Shown in pieces: positions 42,752 through 54,792 of a DNA stretch of 64,000 nt. The notes below the pieces were generated by a model that was not told where the DNA came from, did not search any database, and worked only from the letters and a program-made list of their open reading frames with translations. Made by a program: the position numbers and the translations under genes. Source of the DNA: Aradus depressus (lineage: Eukaryota; Arthropoda; Insecta; Hemiptera; Aradidae); NCBI GenBank assembly GCA_963662175.1, contig OY759215.1, positions 9,041,079 through 9,105,078 of the forward strand. The letters run 5' to 3'. Position 1 is the first letter of the stretch; each line of letters starts with the position of its first letter.

Positions 42752-45336
42752 TTATATAATGTCCTGGTATAGCCGAGGTTTGAGTCGCCTGTTGGGGGTG
42801 GTCCGACCGAGGGTGAAGAAGGTAGCGGCCGGCACATCGACAAGACCATCGTGGAACTGCTGTGTAACCTGGGTTATATGGTCTGCAACTTCTGGCACTC
42901 CCAGCTCACTCCGGATTTGACTGTTTCGGACGAACCAAGGGGCCTTTACTGCCAAACGGACAACCTTGTTTTCAAACTTCCTTAATTTGTTAATGCTTGT
43001 TTTGCTGGCCCCCAACCAGACAGGGCAAGCGTATGTGAGTAGTGGTCGGAGTAATGAGGTGTAAAGAAGTGTAGTACATTTGTGCTTGAGTGGAGTGTTT
43101 CTGTTTATGAGTGGGTATAATTGTGTCAGTCGGGTGTATGCTCGTGTGAGTTGTTTGTTTATGTGTTGAGTTCAAGTAAGTTTAGTGACGAAATGTATGC
43201 CGAGATATCTGACTGTTTGGTCATTGGGTGTCCAATGTATATCTGTATTATTGGCTTTAAATAGTGTTAGTGTTAATTTTACGAAGTGAGAAAACTTTGG
43301 CCTCCGTTTTGGCAGTATTGAGCTTCAAGTTCCACCTGTCGAACCACTCTGTCACACTCTCCACACTCCACCGAAGGGCTACTGCGGCCAAAGACAGATC
43401 CTTGTGTTGAGACACAAGCATCGTATCGTCGGCATAAGTAGCCAACAGGGTAGATGGAGAGTCTGGCATGTCGTAACAGTAGAGGTTGAACAGCATCGGA
43501 CTTAGCATTGCCCCCTGTGGTAGACTCCGGAATGAATGGACGTCTCCCCACTGATGGAGGAGTTCACTCTGACCTGAAACGTCCGCTCAGAAAAGAACCC
43601 CAAGATGATCAGTTGGAGGTACAGAGGAACTCCCGTCCTCCAAAGCTTGTAGTTAAGGCCGTCGTGCCATACGCTGTCGAATGCAGCAGCCACATCGAGG
43701 AAGAGTCATACAGAGTACTCCTTCCTCTCGAAGTCGGTGACAATGTATTCTGTGACTCTCTGCAGCTGGTGAACGGTCGAGTGTTTCGGCTTGAATCCAA
43801 ATTGGTGGTGGGGAATACAGTTGGTGTCTTGGAGGAAGCATAACAGCCGACGGTAGATGACCCTCTCGAACAACTTTGAGAGAGAGTTAAGGAGACTAAT
43901 AGGTCGGTAGCTAGATGCTTCGTCCTTGGGCTTGCCGCTCTTGTGGAATACAGTGACAATGGCATTCTTCCACTGTCGTGGGAAGTACCCGCATCGAAGA
44001 CAACCATTGAAAACGCTGGTCAGATACGCTACAGCCTTTGAAGACAGATTCTTCAGAACCAGATTTGGAATTAGGTCATCGCCTGGCGCCTTCCGAAGAG
44101 GTAATTTGTGAAGTAATTGTTCGATTTCTGAAGGTCTTGAAGTATGTGATTTCTGGTGTGTAGTAATTGCTGATGATGGTGGGTGTAAACGTGTTTTCGA
44201 GATGTCACAGCGGTGCCGTCAGTCTGTTTTAATGGAGGGATGGAGTTGGTCTGTCTTAGTATCCGTTTCGTCTCTCGCCACAGATTTGGGTCTCGTGGAG
44301 TTATGTCCTGTAAGTGCTGGCGTTAGTTGTCAATTCGTAGATAGTCCAGTTCCCATTTCACTTGAAGTGTCAGTCGGTTCAGTTGTTGTTTAGTGTTTGG
44401 GTCTCTGGTACGTTGCCAGTTATGTCGTAATCTGTTTTTGTCTTGAATTAGTTTTAGTATGTAGTTTGGAATGGGATGATGTGGTCGTTGTATCTTGTCA
44501 CGATTTTTCTTGACTGTTGCACTGGCTATGGATGATTTGATATGCTGCGTAAAGTCAGTTATAGCTTTTTCAATTTTGTCTGTCAAGTTGTAATCTGTTG
44601 GTATATGTAGAGACTTGTCCAGTTCATTTCGAAATGTGTCCCAGTCTATTTTGCCATTCATTAGTTGAGGGAGAGTTGGAGTTGTCTGTATTTTGTTATC
44701 AAAAGTGATGAGAACGGGTACATGATCGGAGTCAACTTCGGGAACTGTTGTGTGAAAAAGAGGTGTGTTGAAGTCTTGAATTAGTGTAATGTCGAGTATG
44801 TCCGGTAAATAGCGATGTTGTGATGGGAAGTGTGTTGGTTCGGAAGGCGCCGAAACGAGGATCCCAAGTCCGCCACAAAAGTCCATAAGGCGCCGTCCGC
44901 TTGTGTTGCTCAGCCTGCATCCCCAGATCTGATTCTTGCTGTTCAGGTCGCCTGCCATGATGGTAGGATGTCCCGTGAAGAGATGCTCCAGGTCAGTCTG
45001 AACCAGAAGATGATGGGGGGCCTTGTATGCAGCTACAATGTTCAATCTAGTGTTGTTGTCCTTAATAACACTAATACCCGTAGCCTCCAGATGCAGTATC
45101 CGTCCCAATAAGAGTTCGGAATGGGAAATATTCTTCTTGATAAGAATACCTACCAACGCCCCCAGAACGAGAGTTGTTGTCCTTTCTGTATAGCTTGTAT
45201 CCTGTGATTCTATACATGCAACATCAATCTCATGTCTGCATAGAAATTCGATTAGAACCGAGCGTTGACGTTTCAGACCGTCCGCATTCCAATTTAGTAT
45301 TTTGATATTGGAGACGTATTTTCTATGGGGAAGCAT
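42752..45336 (-). pseudogene. Jockey LINE ORF2 (endonuclease-reverse transcriptase), frameshifted
   Basis: The frame from 45336 (MLPHRKYVSNIKILNWNADG) carries an apurinic-type endonuclease with GDLNSKNQIWGC and LPDILDITL, and stops at 44323. Reverse transcriptase follows in shifted frames: SSYRPISLLNSLSKLFERVI, HSTVHQLQRV, LFLDVAAAFDSVWHDGL, MLSPMLFNLYCYDMP and TYADDTMLV (catalytic YADD at about 43425-43436). The C-terminal region ends VVRLAVKAPWFVRNSQI to RPRLYQDII. At least three interruptions make it inactive. Confidence 0.85.
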
Positions 45337-46699
45337 TGTGAGAGGTGGTTTGATTGAAGAGTGAAGTTAGAAATGTTGTGAAGAATGATTGAATTTGTGG
45401 AATAAATGGTTTTATCATGTTAAGAATGATGTCAGTAAACATGGTGAGAGTGGGGTCAGACTGGGTGTTATGTGGAGCGGTGTGAGAATGTTCCTGGGTT
45501 TTGGGTCGCGAAAAGGGCGGGTTCTGATTCTTGGTGAACCAGGGATTATCGGGAGGGGGTGGGGCTGCCTCTGTCCGGGTTTGGCCAACTGACTCCACGG
45601 TTGGTCGTTTGGCAGGCTGCCTTCCAGTTAGCAGTTTTTGGCGAGTTATGCAGCCTCGGTAATTCGCGGTATGATTCTCCTGGCAGTTTACGCACTTTAG
45701 GGTCGGGGTGATTTTTAAGGGACAGTTGGTGAAATGATGGTTCTGAGCGCATTTGACGCATCTGGGATCTAAATGGCGAAAATTCTTTGTGTGACCGTAA
45801 AGCTGACAGTTGGTACACTGAGGGATGTTGTGGGACTTCCGTCGGGGCTCCACCTGTACCACTGTATAGAACATTCGGGTTAGTTGGAAAATAGCTTTCC
45901 CGGCCTCATTGTTTTCCAATTCTAGAGCTACTAATGGAGTCGGGTTGTGCTCTCGATTGAGAAGTTTCGTTGCCCTGACCACTGGATAAATTACCGAAAG
46001 TTCCTCAAATATTTCTTTATCGGATAAAGAATAAGGCACTCCGCGAATTATGACTGAAAGTTTCCTTTCTTCTGGATTAATGAATGTGTAATATTTTACG
46101 TCTGAGCTGTCGTAGAATTTTGTAAGTTTTCGAAAGTCGTGTATAGAAGTCAGGGATATTCTAATTTTTTTATTGTATAATTTTGTCTTGAAAGGTGAAG
46201 TTACTACTTTTTTTATATCAATAAAAATTTCTTGATAATTGTCTGCCTGAATCAGAAATATTGGAGGAACTTTCGGTTTGGTGATTGTGTTTGTTTCAGT
46301 GTTTATTTTGGGCTGTGTTGTGAGTGATGGAGGGTCGTTAGGTAATGTTGAGAGCCCTGAGTATCGGTTTCGTGTTGTGATTGGTGTAGGCTCTAATTGG
46401 TACTTGTGCCGTTTTGGCCTGGGCTGCGGCATGTCATCTTGCTCAGTGGAATGCGGAAGGTCCACTAACATGGCACCTTCCGTTTGCGGCTGAGGCCGTG
46501 AAAGTTTGACACTACCTTCCGTAAGCAAGGACCTCTTGGATTTATCATTAGTTATTTTCTTCTTATTATTATTATGTCCTATTATCTCACCTGAAAACTC
46601 CTCATCGCTGCTTGGAAGCTCGTCCATCCATGGGGTAAGGTTAGCTTCTTTGAAATGTGTTAATTTTAAGTTGTGATGTTTGATAGGGGCGGGTTTCAT
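45323..46699 (-). CDS. Jockey LINE ORF1 (Gag-like, 458 aa)
   Basis: Intact open frame. An acidic, low-complexity N-terminus is followed at about residues 150-290 by the PRE_C2HC-type region (VIIRGVPYSLSDKEIFEEL, VRATKLLNREHNPTP). Cysteine knuckles come next: CTNCQLYGHTKNF, CVKCAQNHHFTNCPL and CVNCQENHTANYRGC. The C-terminus is proline/threonine-rich. It binds RNA and forms the ribonucleoprotein in related elements. The stop overlaps the ORF2 start by 14 nt. Confidence 0.85.
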   Translation of the reverse strand: MKPAPIKHHNLKLTHFKEANLTPWMDELPSSDEEFSGEIIGHNNNKKKITNDKSKRSLLTEGSVKLSRPQPQTEGAMLVDLPHSTEQDDMPQPRPKRHKYQLEPTPITTRNRYSGLSTLPNDPPSLTTQPKINTETNTITKPKVPPIFLIQADNYQEIFIDIKKVVTSPFKTKLYNKKIRISLTSIHDFRKLTKFYDSSDVKYYTFINPEERKLSVIIRGVPYSLSDKEIFEELSVIYPVVRATKLLNREHNPTPLVALELENNEAGKAIFQLTRMFYTVVQVEPRRKSHNIPQCTNCQLYGHTKNFRHLDPRCVKCAQNHHFTNCPLKITPTLKCVNCQENHTANYRGCITRQKLLTGRQPAKRPTVESVGQTRTEAAPPPPDNPWFTKNQNPPFSRPKTQEHSHTAPHNTQSDPTLTMFTDIILNMIKPFIPQIQSFFTTFLTSLFNQTTSHNASP

Positions 46700-46976
46700 T
46701 ATTGTCTTTGATTGGGGGGGTTAAATAGTTCTCAGAAATCACTATTGCACTATTTAAAATTCTAATTAAATCACTTTTCACAATAATTTAAATTTTACAT
46801 TTTTAATAGCTACTTTACCATGCCGGTCAAAACCCTTGAATATGAAAACAAATGAAAGACAAAAATCATTGTTGCCAACTGTTGTTATCTTTATCCCAGA
46901 CTTAAAAATTTCAGTTAAATTAGACAAATATTCTCGTAAAAATAAAAAACTGTGCCTGATAGAGAATTTCTGATTT

Positions 46977-47065
46977 CAGATTTGAATTTCCCACATGAAA
47001 TTCCTTCAGAAAAACGTATTTTCATTTAAGAAAATTTACCCTTGTCGAACAGTGTTATCTGGCGG
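46977..47065. repeat. Right member of the inverted repeat pair
   Basis: Reverse-complement match to 37338-37420 (here TTTACCCTTGTCGAACAGTG). It joins directly to a cathepsin promoter fragment. Confidence 0.6.
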
Positions 47066-47110
47066 CATCTCTTTTATATCCAGTGGACTCACTTATCTAC
47101 ACACTTCATA
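47066..47110 (-). pseudogene. Orphan cathepsin promoter fragment
   Basis: Contains GGCGGCATCTCTTTTATATC and the conserved AGTGGACTCACTTATCT flank, i.e. the TATA region without initiator, exon 1 or gene body. Probably a relic of another lost copy between C and D. Confidence 0.65.
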
Positions 47111-49116
47111 CCTATTATATCTGTTGAATGGACAATTAAACAATTTTGTTTGTTGTTTACTTCTCCAGGCTAAAATAAATCTATAAAACGACAAGTTACA
47201 ATAGCGAACGAAGGTCAAGGTGTATTATATCGATTGCGAATATTCATGAAAATAATATAAATTAAGGTTCATGAAGAAAAATGTTTAACTCATTCCTTAA
47301 TTTTAATTCAAAGTCAGAATTTTAGTTTTTTATCGGAATTTCATGTATTCTGAACAAACGAATCAAAAATGAAAACAAATAAATGTAATTATGTATTTGT
47401 TATTGTATCTTTGGAGACTGTATCTCTTGAGAGAATGAATATATCTACACAAAATGTTATACTTGTATCCAGAACCACATAAGAACGATATCTATTAATT
47501 TTCAGCCGAATCAGCTAAAAAGAAAGGGTGATCTGCTAAAACCCTTTAACTGACAATCTAATGAATGTATCGACATTACATTTTACATGTTGATCCCATA
47601 TGGAAGACTTCTTAGGTATTTCCGTGTATTTATGTGGACACTATAAATCCCGAGAGAATCAATATATCGAGGAAGAAATGTTATATCTGTATCCAGAACC
47701 AGATCGACATCCATTGATTGTCAGGCAAACGGGCAAGAAGAGAGATGCTGCCCATGTAATGAAGTATTAGTGAATGGAAACTTAATTGATTACTATTAAT
47801 TCGGCCTGGAAAAGAGGACTATCGCTGATTTACCGAAGACATTTGCCCCCCATTTTTATATAAATGTCTATCTTACTGTAGTTTCCCCAGCTAAATGTAT
47901 TCCGAGGTACATTGTCGTGGTGTGTCATTCACTCAGCTTCCTCCCCAAAAGTTATATTCTTGAACGCCAACTGACATTCTAGCCTTTCAAAGATTAGATT
48001 TTTATTTACTAAAAATTGTATTCTTCAACACCTTTTTAGGGGCTTCGTTTGGGTGTTTTGTCGTAATAGAAGTAGGGTGAGGATTCTGATTTCTTCAGAT
48101 GCTTTTAACGTCTTTTGATTCCAAACCAGTCTTAGAACACCACGAAGTAGACCGAATCTACTTCTTAGGTTCCTTCCTCTTCCAAATGCTAAAATCCAAA
48201 TAACCAAACTATCTTCACCAAATGTTCTAATTTAAATCCTTCGTCCACCAGAGACACACCAGATCCCGTCCTTCGGACCCCTTCATTCCCTCTCATCGCT
48301 TCTCAGCCTTCCACAACTCGTCCCTTGTTCAAGCCTCCTCCTCTCTGCCTCCCCACGTCCGTCACTCACCTTCAGTGGCTTCCTTCAAATCCTCTCTGAT
48401 CCAATTCCTCTTCGATCTACAATCCTCGCCCTCTGACTAGCCTTTCATCCCTTTTCTTTGTATATTCCTACATTTACCATAAATTCTTACTTTCTCTGTA
48501 TTTAGTTTATTTATTCATTCACTTAATTTTGTTATTACATATGTTTCTCTTAAACCAATAGCATTTAAATCGACAGGACATTCTCCCCTCTTATATTTTT
48601 TATGTATCCCCTCTTCGCCTTTGTACTATATATTTATTCCCATTTAGTTAAAGTGTTTATTTAATTATTTATTTATCTATTTATATGTATATTAATCACT
48701 GTACGCCATTCTCCACAGTAGCACTAAATAGGGTAATTTGTTTGTTTTTCTTCTTAGAACAATTTAGTTTTTGCTTATTTTTTTCTTGACGATTATGTAT
48801 TTATTCTTAAGGGATCTCAGTCCTAGAAAAAAATGTCTTATAATTTCATATTCCATTTCGAAGCTATATTCTAATTCGGGACTTCCTTTATAAGCCTGCA
48901 AGATTCATGGATATACGACTATAGCCTATTAGAAGCTGATAGACCACTTGTTTATGTCTATATATGATAATATAATACTTATTTCCTAAGTGGTGCAATA
49001 TAATATTTGTGGTTGTGGTAAATATAACAAAACATTCATAAAACAAAACGTGTATTTCCATTTATATCTTATACATTATAGTTTTATTGAGCGAATTCAT
49101 TGGGTTATCAGTGAGT
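47111..49116. repeat. Duplicated gene 3' flank (3' of pseudogene D)
   Basis: 47111-47460 shows nothing recognisable. 47460-48745 is the counterpart of 35490-37320, without the Harbinger insertion and with an extra partial repeat at 47680-47760. 48780-49116 matches the 3' flank of gene B (26870-27213). No gene. Confidence 0.6.
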
Positions 49117-50137
49117 TTAAACTTTCGGGATCCCAGCTGAAATTTGTGATTCAATTCCACATTCATATTGACCTCGGAGTATCTTAAAAAGACCATTTTG
49201 GCCCCAATCAGTATTCCAGGAGTTAGCGACCAGCCAGTATGGAGTGCCGCTTTCCACGGCCCAGCCAGCCAATGATTCGTACAGCATGGACGCCAATATG
49301 ATATTTTTTAGTATGATGATATACTCAAGGGAAAATACTCAAATCAATATCTTCATAGGTACATAAGCATCTAAAGATGGAAGGTTAAATGAAAAACCCA
49401 GGACAGTTGAGTGAGTGAAGACTGGGAAAGCCAGGACTTTTGCTGAATAGAAGTGTAGGAAGAGAGAGATAGAGGTAGAGACTGGTGGCTGAAAGGGATA
49501 CTTAAAGTGAAGATTGGGAATGAGGCGTTGGATGATAATGGCTCTGGGCATGAGGAGATGGAAGGAGTACTTAGAGAAAGCTAGGACTCTTGCTGAATAG
49601 AAGTGTAGGAGGAATGTGAGCGAGTTAGAGACTGGAGGCTGAAAGGGGTGACTGAAGTGAAGACTGGAAATGAGGCGTTGGATGATAATGGCTCTGGACA
49701 TGAGGAGATGGAAGGAGTACTTAGAGAAAGCTAGGACTCTTGCTGAATAGAAGTGTAGGAGGACAGAGAGCGAGTTAGAGACAGTTCTCTTGATGGGATG
49801 GAATAATCAGAATTACTTTCTTATAAAAACATACCAGATTTATACGTAAAGAAGTCTTCGTAGACGACGATAACAGCCTCCACCGGGCCGCTAGTTACCA
49901 TTTCTTTTTGAATTTCCTTTTCACCTCCAATCGAATATCCTTTTTTAACTGTTAACATAAATAACGCCATTAATATTTCAAAAAATAATGCTCAAATAGC
50001 CAAGCAGAGTCTTAAACTTAAAATAAGATGTAAAAAAGGTGCGTGAAAGGAGAAATACTCGTAATTTAGTTGTCCTGAAGTACATAATTGATAAATAATT
50101 TATGGTTTCCATATTTACTTTGTGAAGCTCCATTCTA

Positions 50138-50300
50138 GGGATAGATAATTAAAATACACAATTACTTTGTCAAACCTCACTGTATAAGTGAAGTTTATAA
50201 GTGACTCTTGATAATGCCTTAACACGGCGAAACTAGTTGAGTATTTGAGAATATACAGTGAAGTTTGACAAAGAAATTTTGTATTTTAATTATCTATTCC
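50138..50300. mobile_element. 163-bp TA-target MITE, second copy
   Basis: Same length and ends as 28413-28575, at the equivalent place between exons 6 and 5. It was therefore present before the B/D duplication. Confidence 0.8.
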
Positions 50301-51229
50301 TACATAATTGATGTTTATGCATGTATTATAGTGTGAATTATAGTCGTATATAATTTTTGAACCGTACATTACATTATAATTTATGTATATGGGAAATTTT
50401 TTTGCTTTACGAATTTTTCGCGTTACGATTAAGACTTTGCTGATCTAAGCCCTGATCCTATCAGACTATTCTCATTTCCGTCCATGCTTGTCATTAATCC
50501 CTCTTCTATTGTCTCAAACATATAACTCTCTGCATGCCACAGCGCTACGTCACGCACCAACTCACCCTCATGCTTATCCGCCATTTTCTTTTCACAAAAG
50601 ATCTAATTATAACAAAATTAATACAATAATAAATTTATACAAATATATCCTATTTCCTATATCCAAAAAACAAAAATCCGGATTTAACTTATCTTTGTGT
50701 TTTATAATAGTTTTGAATCCTTCCTCTTATTCCATCATTTCATTGCCAAAACGTTGTGCGCCATTGTAACGGAATTATGAAAATGCTATTTCTTAATAAA
50801 TCAAATTAGTAATCACGTGTTTCTCATTGTATTTTGAAGTGACATAAATAATGTTCTAACGTATCTTCTTTTTAGGTTTCAATATTGTCTCCCTCTCTCT
50901 AGGTGAATTCTTTAAATAAAAATGAATTTATGAAATAAGAGGATATTTTTTTTTCTTATATAAAAATAATAACTACATGTATCACTGAAACTTTCTTTTT
51001 ACTTTGATTTAATCTTTCTCAAAACATATTGTTATACATTGGACAATTTCCTTTCTTATGGTAATATTGGCAATTAACAACAGACTTATAATTTACATGA
51101 AGTGCAATTCCTTTTTAATTAATAGTTTTAATATTTATTTTCCTAAATCTTAGCATACGTCGGTAGACGGAGATAATTACAAAAATTATATTTCATCCAC
51201 TCACATGTCCACTGAATCCACAACCAGTA
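50301..51229. other. Intron-like AT-rich stretch of pseudogene D
   Basis: Shared in part with gene B (50760-50950 resembles 28795-28980, GGAATTATGAAAATGCTATT). 50420-50760 is not seen elsewhere in the window. No gene is supported. Confidence 0.45.
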
Positions 51230-52866
51230 TCTGCACTTCTCAGTGAATCATCATAAAGTCCATCAATCCTTCCACCTGCCTTCCTCCAGACTTCCAGCTC
51301 CACAAAGGGTCTTCACTCCTCCAGCCAACTTTCCAACAACCTTCCTCTTTCACTCTCTATCTGCAACCAACACTCTTCTCCCTCTTCCTTCCACCTACTT
51401 TCCTTCCTGACGATTCCTGACTTCCAGCTCCACAAAGGGTCTTCACTCCTCCAGCCAACTTTCCAACAACCTTCCTTTTTCACTCTCTATCTCCAACCAA
51501 CACTCTTCCCCCTCCTCCTTCCACCTGCCTTCCTTCCTGACTTCCTCCAGACTTCCAGCTCCACGAAGGGTCTTCACTCCTCCAGCCAACTTTCCAACAA
51601 CCTTCCTCTTTCACTCTCTATCTGCAACCAACACTCTTCTCCCTCTTCCTTCCACCTTCTTTCCTTCCTGACGATTCCTGACTTCCAGCTCCACAAAGGG
51701 TCTTCACTCCTCCAGCCAACTATCCAACAACCGTCCTCTTTCACTCTCTATCACCAACCAACACTTTTCTCCCTCCTCCTTCCACCTGCCTTCCTTCCTG
51801 ACGATTCCTCCAGACTTCCAGCTCCACAAAGGGTCTTCACTCCTCCAGCCAACTTTCCAACAACCTTCCTCTTTCACTCTCTATCTCCAACCAACACTCT
51901 TCGCCCTCCTCCTTCCACCTGCCTTCCTTCCTGACTTCCTCCAGACTTCCAGCTCCACAAAGGGTCTTCACTCCTCCAGCCAACTTCCCAACAACCTTCC
52001 TCTTTCACTCTCTATCTCCAACCAACACTCTTCGCCCTCCTCCTTCCACCTGCCTTCCTTCCTGACGATTCCTGACTTCCTCCAGACTTCCAGCTCCACA
52101 AAGGGTCTTCAGTCCTCCAGCCAACTTTCCAAAACCTTCCTTTTTCACTCTCTATCACCAACCAACACTTTTCTCCCTCCTCCTTCCACCTACCTTCCTT
52201 CCTGACTTCCTCCAGACTTCCAGCTCCACAAAGGGTCTTCACTCCTCCAGCCAACTTCCCAACAATCTTCCTCCTTCACTCTCTATCACCAACCAACACT
52301 CTTCTCCCTCCTTCTTCCACCTGCCTTCCTTCCTGACTTCCTCCAGACTTCCAACTCCACAAAGGGTCTTCACTCCTCCAGCCAACTTTCCAACAACCTT
52401 CCTCTTTCACTCTCTATCTCCAACCAACACTCTTCGCCCTCCTCCTTCCACCTGCCTTCCTTCCTGACGATTCCTGACTTCATCCAGACTTCCAGCTCCA
52501 CAAAGGGTCTTCAGTCCTCCAGCCAACTTTCCAAAACCTTCCTTTTTCACTCTCTATCACCAACCAACACTTTTCTCCCTCCTCCTTCCACCTGCCTTCC
52601 TTCCTGACTTCCTCCAGACTTCCAGCTCCACAATGGGTCTTCACTCCTCCAGCCAACTTCCCAACAATCTTCCTCCTTCACTCTCTATCACCAACCAACA
52701 CTCTTCTCCCTCCTTCTTCCACCTGCCTTCCTTCCTGACTTCCTCCAGACTTCCAACTCCACAAAGGGTCTTCACTCCTCCAGCCAACTTTCCAACAACC
52801 TTCCTCTTTCACTCTCTATCTCCAACCAACACTCTTCTCACTCCTCCTTCCACCTGCCTTCCTTCC
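51230..52866. repeat. 131-bp pyrimidine-rich tandem array (about 12 copies)
   Basis: The unit anchor CACAAAGGGTCTTCACTCCT recurs near 51301, 51431, 51562, 51691, 51832, 51955, 52096, 52230, 52361, 52498, 52630 and 52760. The + strand is mostly C and T throughout. Small length variants come from gain or loss of a CTTCCTGACGATTCCTGA segment. Two-unit blocks recur (compare 52090-52360 with 52490-52760). Confidence 0.9.
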
Positions 52867-52902
52867 TTGATATATATATATATGTTATATTCATATATTT
52901 TC

Positions 52903-53178
52903 GAGGGAGCCCGTAGCTAATATGTGTATATATTTAGGGCCGGTGTCCTTAGTTTATTTTATCTGGGAGGACGGGATTTTAACTGATGGTCCCGAGCCTG
53001 TACGATGTCAGTTACTCGTTAAAGACCCCTGACCTAGGTGAATCAAAATTTAGGGTAAGCAAAATTTAGGACTCCCACAGTTGAGTCGGGTTCATGTCCA
53101 CCATACTGACGAAAGAGCGCTCTGGTAGTAGGCGATATGACCTCTAGTTAAAGCCCGGTCATGAGTCATAATAACTAA
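52903..53178 (+). mobile_element. Damaged SINE copy
   Basis: Starts GAGGGAGCCCGTAGCTAA, but the B box and the rest of the tRNA-like head are replaced by AT sequence. The body (GGTCCCGAGCCTGTACGATG on) is well kept, with a deletion at the CCTTCGG motif. The CCTAA tail is decayed. Confidence 0.8.
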
Positions 53179-53274
53179 CTATATATATAACAGATATATA
53201 AAAACATACCAGATATGTAAAGAAGTCTTTGTAGACAAGGAAAACAGCCTCCAGCTAAGTATATATATATATAT

Positions 53275-54792
53275 GGGTAATTATTCGTGAAACCTGCCAC
53301 CCTCTGTGTCCATTTTTTGCAGCTGCCTTAAGGGGTCTGCTTGGTCTCAAATGAAAGCTTGAAACCTCCACTTTTCGTTGTCAGGCATATGATAACTGAA
53401 GCCAAAAACTGCACATTGTAAAATCACAAAATCGTAATTTTAGGAGATGTAATCGTAATTTTCAATTCTTTTCAGGATGAAATCGCATTTTTAGCGAAAA
53501 AATACACAAATTTGATCTCATGCAAATGTTTCCAAAACGACTCCGTTTTAACGTACAGAGTATTCAAAAAAATTCCGTTTTCCCGATATTCAAAGCCCGG
53601 TAACGCACATATATCGACTGATTGGGAAAGATTTGCAAGAACAAAATGTGTTTATCTTGACAGTTTTATACATGAAAGTAGGTCCGAACGTTAAAAACGA
53701 AGTTCTGAAAATCCAGTATTTCAAGTACCTATATAGGGCGTGTCAGCAACCTCTGGCGATACTGGGGGATATGGTTCTTCACCTTATTTGGAACAAAAAT
53801 TCGTACACCTTCGAAAGTTATTCTTGATTTCGTAAAAATTCCTACTATTTTTCATGAAATCGATAATATCTCAAAATGTTGTTTGTCATAGTTCAAACTC
53901 AATTACACCAGTGGAAACAACATTAAATTTGATGGGAATGGGTCGACAAGTTCTTCTGCCATGCTCGTTGACGATCTGCCGGCTGCATTAGAAGACATTC
54001 CTTTTGCAACAAGGCATGTCTTAAAAATATGTCGAATTAAACCGATTATCAATGATAATCGGCGGAAGAACATGTCGACCCATTCCCATTAAACATTGAT
54101 TTTAAATTGATATTGGGGATTACGACTCCAAAGTTCATCCCAACATTATTAGCTAATCTTTCTCAGCTAAACTAGAAATATACTTTGATTCATGAGAAAA
54201 AAATAGAGGCAATATTAGCTAATCTTAGGGTATTTTTCTCACATTTCTCAATTTTTCATTTCGTTGTTTTTTACATTTCTTTTGCATTTTCTTCGACAAG
54301 ACAAAAAAGAAACCCCATGATATTTATATTTATTGGAAAGCCGGTGACATGTAGATTTTTTTTGCGCAATCGGACCGTACGCTACCAATAAATAAATTGT
54401 AAGAGAACACCATTCAAATGTAGTTTTTTACAGTGGAAGCGCTGTAGAGTTGAGCTTAAAGTCGCCGTAAAAATCTATAATGAATTAAATTTGAATAAAA
54501 CTTCTGTCCCTTATAGGAAATTTAATGTTGTTTCCAATGGTGTAATTGAATTTGAACTATGACAAAAACAATTTTGAGATATTATCGATTTTATGAAAAA
54601 TAGTAGGAAAATTGAAAATTTTACGCAATCAAGAATGACTTTTGAAGGTGAACGAATCGGACGAAGGTTTATTGGAACTTTTTTGTTCCAAATGAAGTGC
54701 AGAACCATATCCCCCAGTATCGTCAGAGGTTGCTGACACGCCCTGTATACTTGAAAAACTGGATTTTCAAAACTTCGTTTTTAACGTTCGCA
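53275..54792. mobile_element. Long-TIR element interrupting pseudogene D
   Basis: 53690-54050 (GAACGTTAAAAACGAAG, then GGGCGTGTCAGCAACCTC) is mirrored at 54510-54792. The outer part 53275-53690 (GGGTAATTATTCGTGAAACC) has its mirror only in the gene B copy (29835-30290). The inner stretch 54060-54500 has no recognised frame. The right edge coincides with the cut end of exon 4. Confidence 0.7.

Larger units (their letters stand above)
42669..46834 (-). mobile_element. Nearly full-length Jockey-clade LINE with target-site duplication
   Basis: About 4.17 kb on the minus strand with a short 5' leader, ORF1 and ORF2. The 3' end near 42670-42690 has an AATAAATAAA-like tail next to a homopolymer. 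A similar 18-19 bp sequence flanks both ends: CTTGAATATGAAAACAAA at 46835-46852 and CTTGAATACGAAAAACAAA at 42651-42669. This fits an imperfectly preserved target-site duplication. It lies between the multi-copy family relic and the promoter relic at 47066. Confidence 0.85.

Noticed and set aside
43508..45592. Plus-strand open frames such as 43508-43843 and 44830-45111
   Set aside because: They are antisense shadows of the Jockey ORF1/ORF2.
44323..46699. Endonuclease and zinc-knuckle proteins as host genes
   Set aside because: Order, overlap, tail and flanking duplication make them parts of one LINE.
50488..50769. A 93-codon plus-strand frame in the D intron
   Set aside because: No recognisable domain, low-complexity composition, not conserved in the related intron of gene B.
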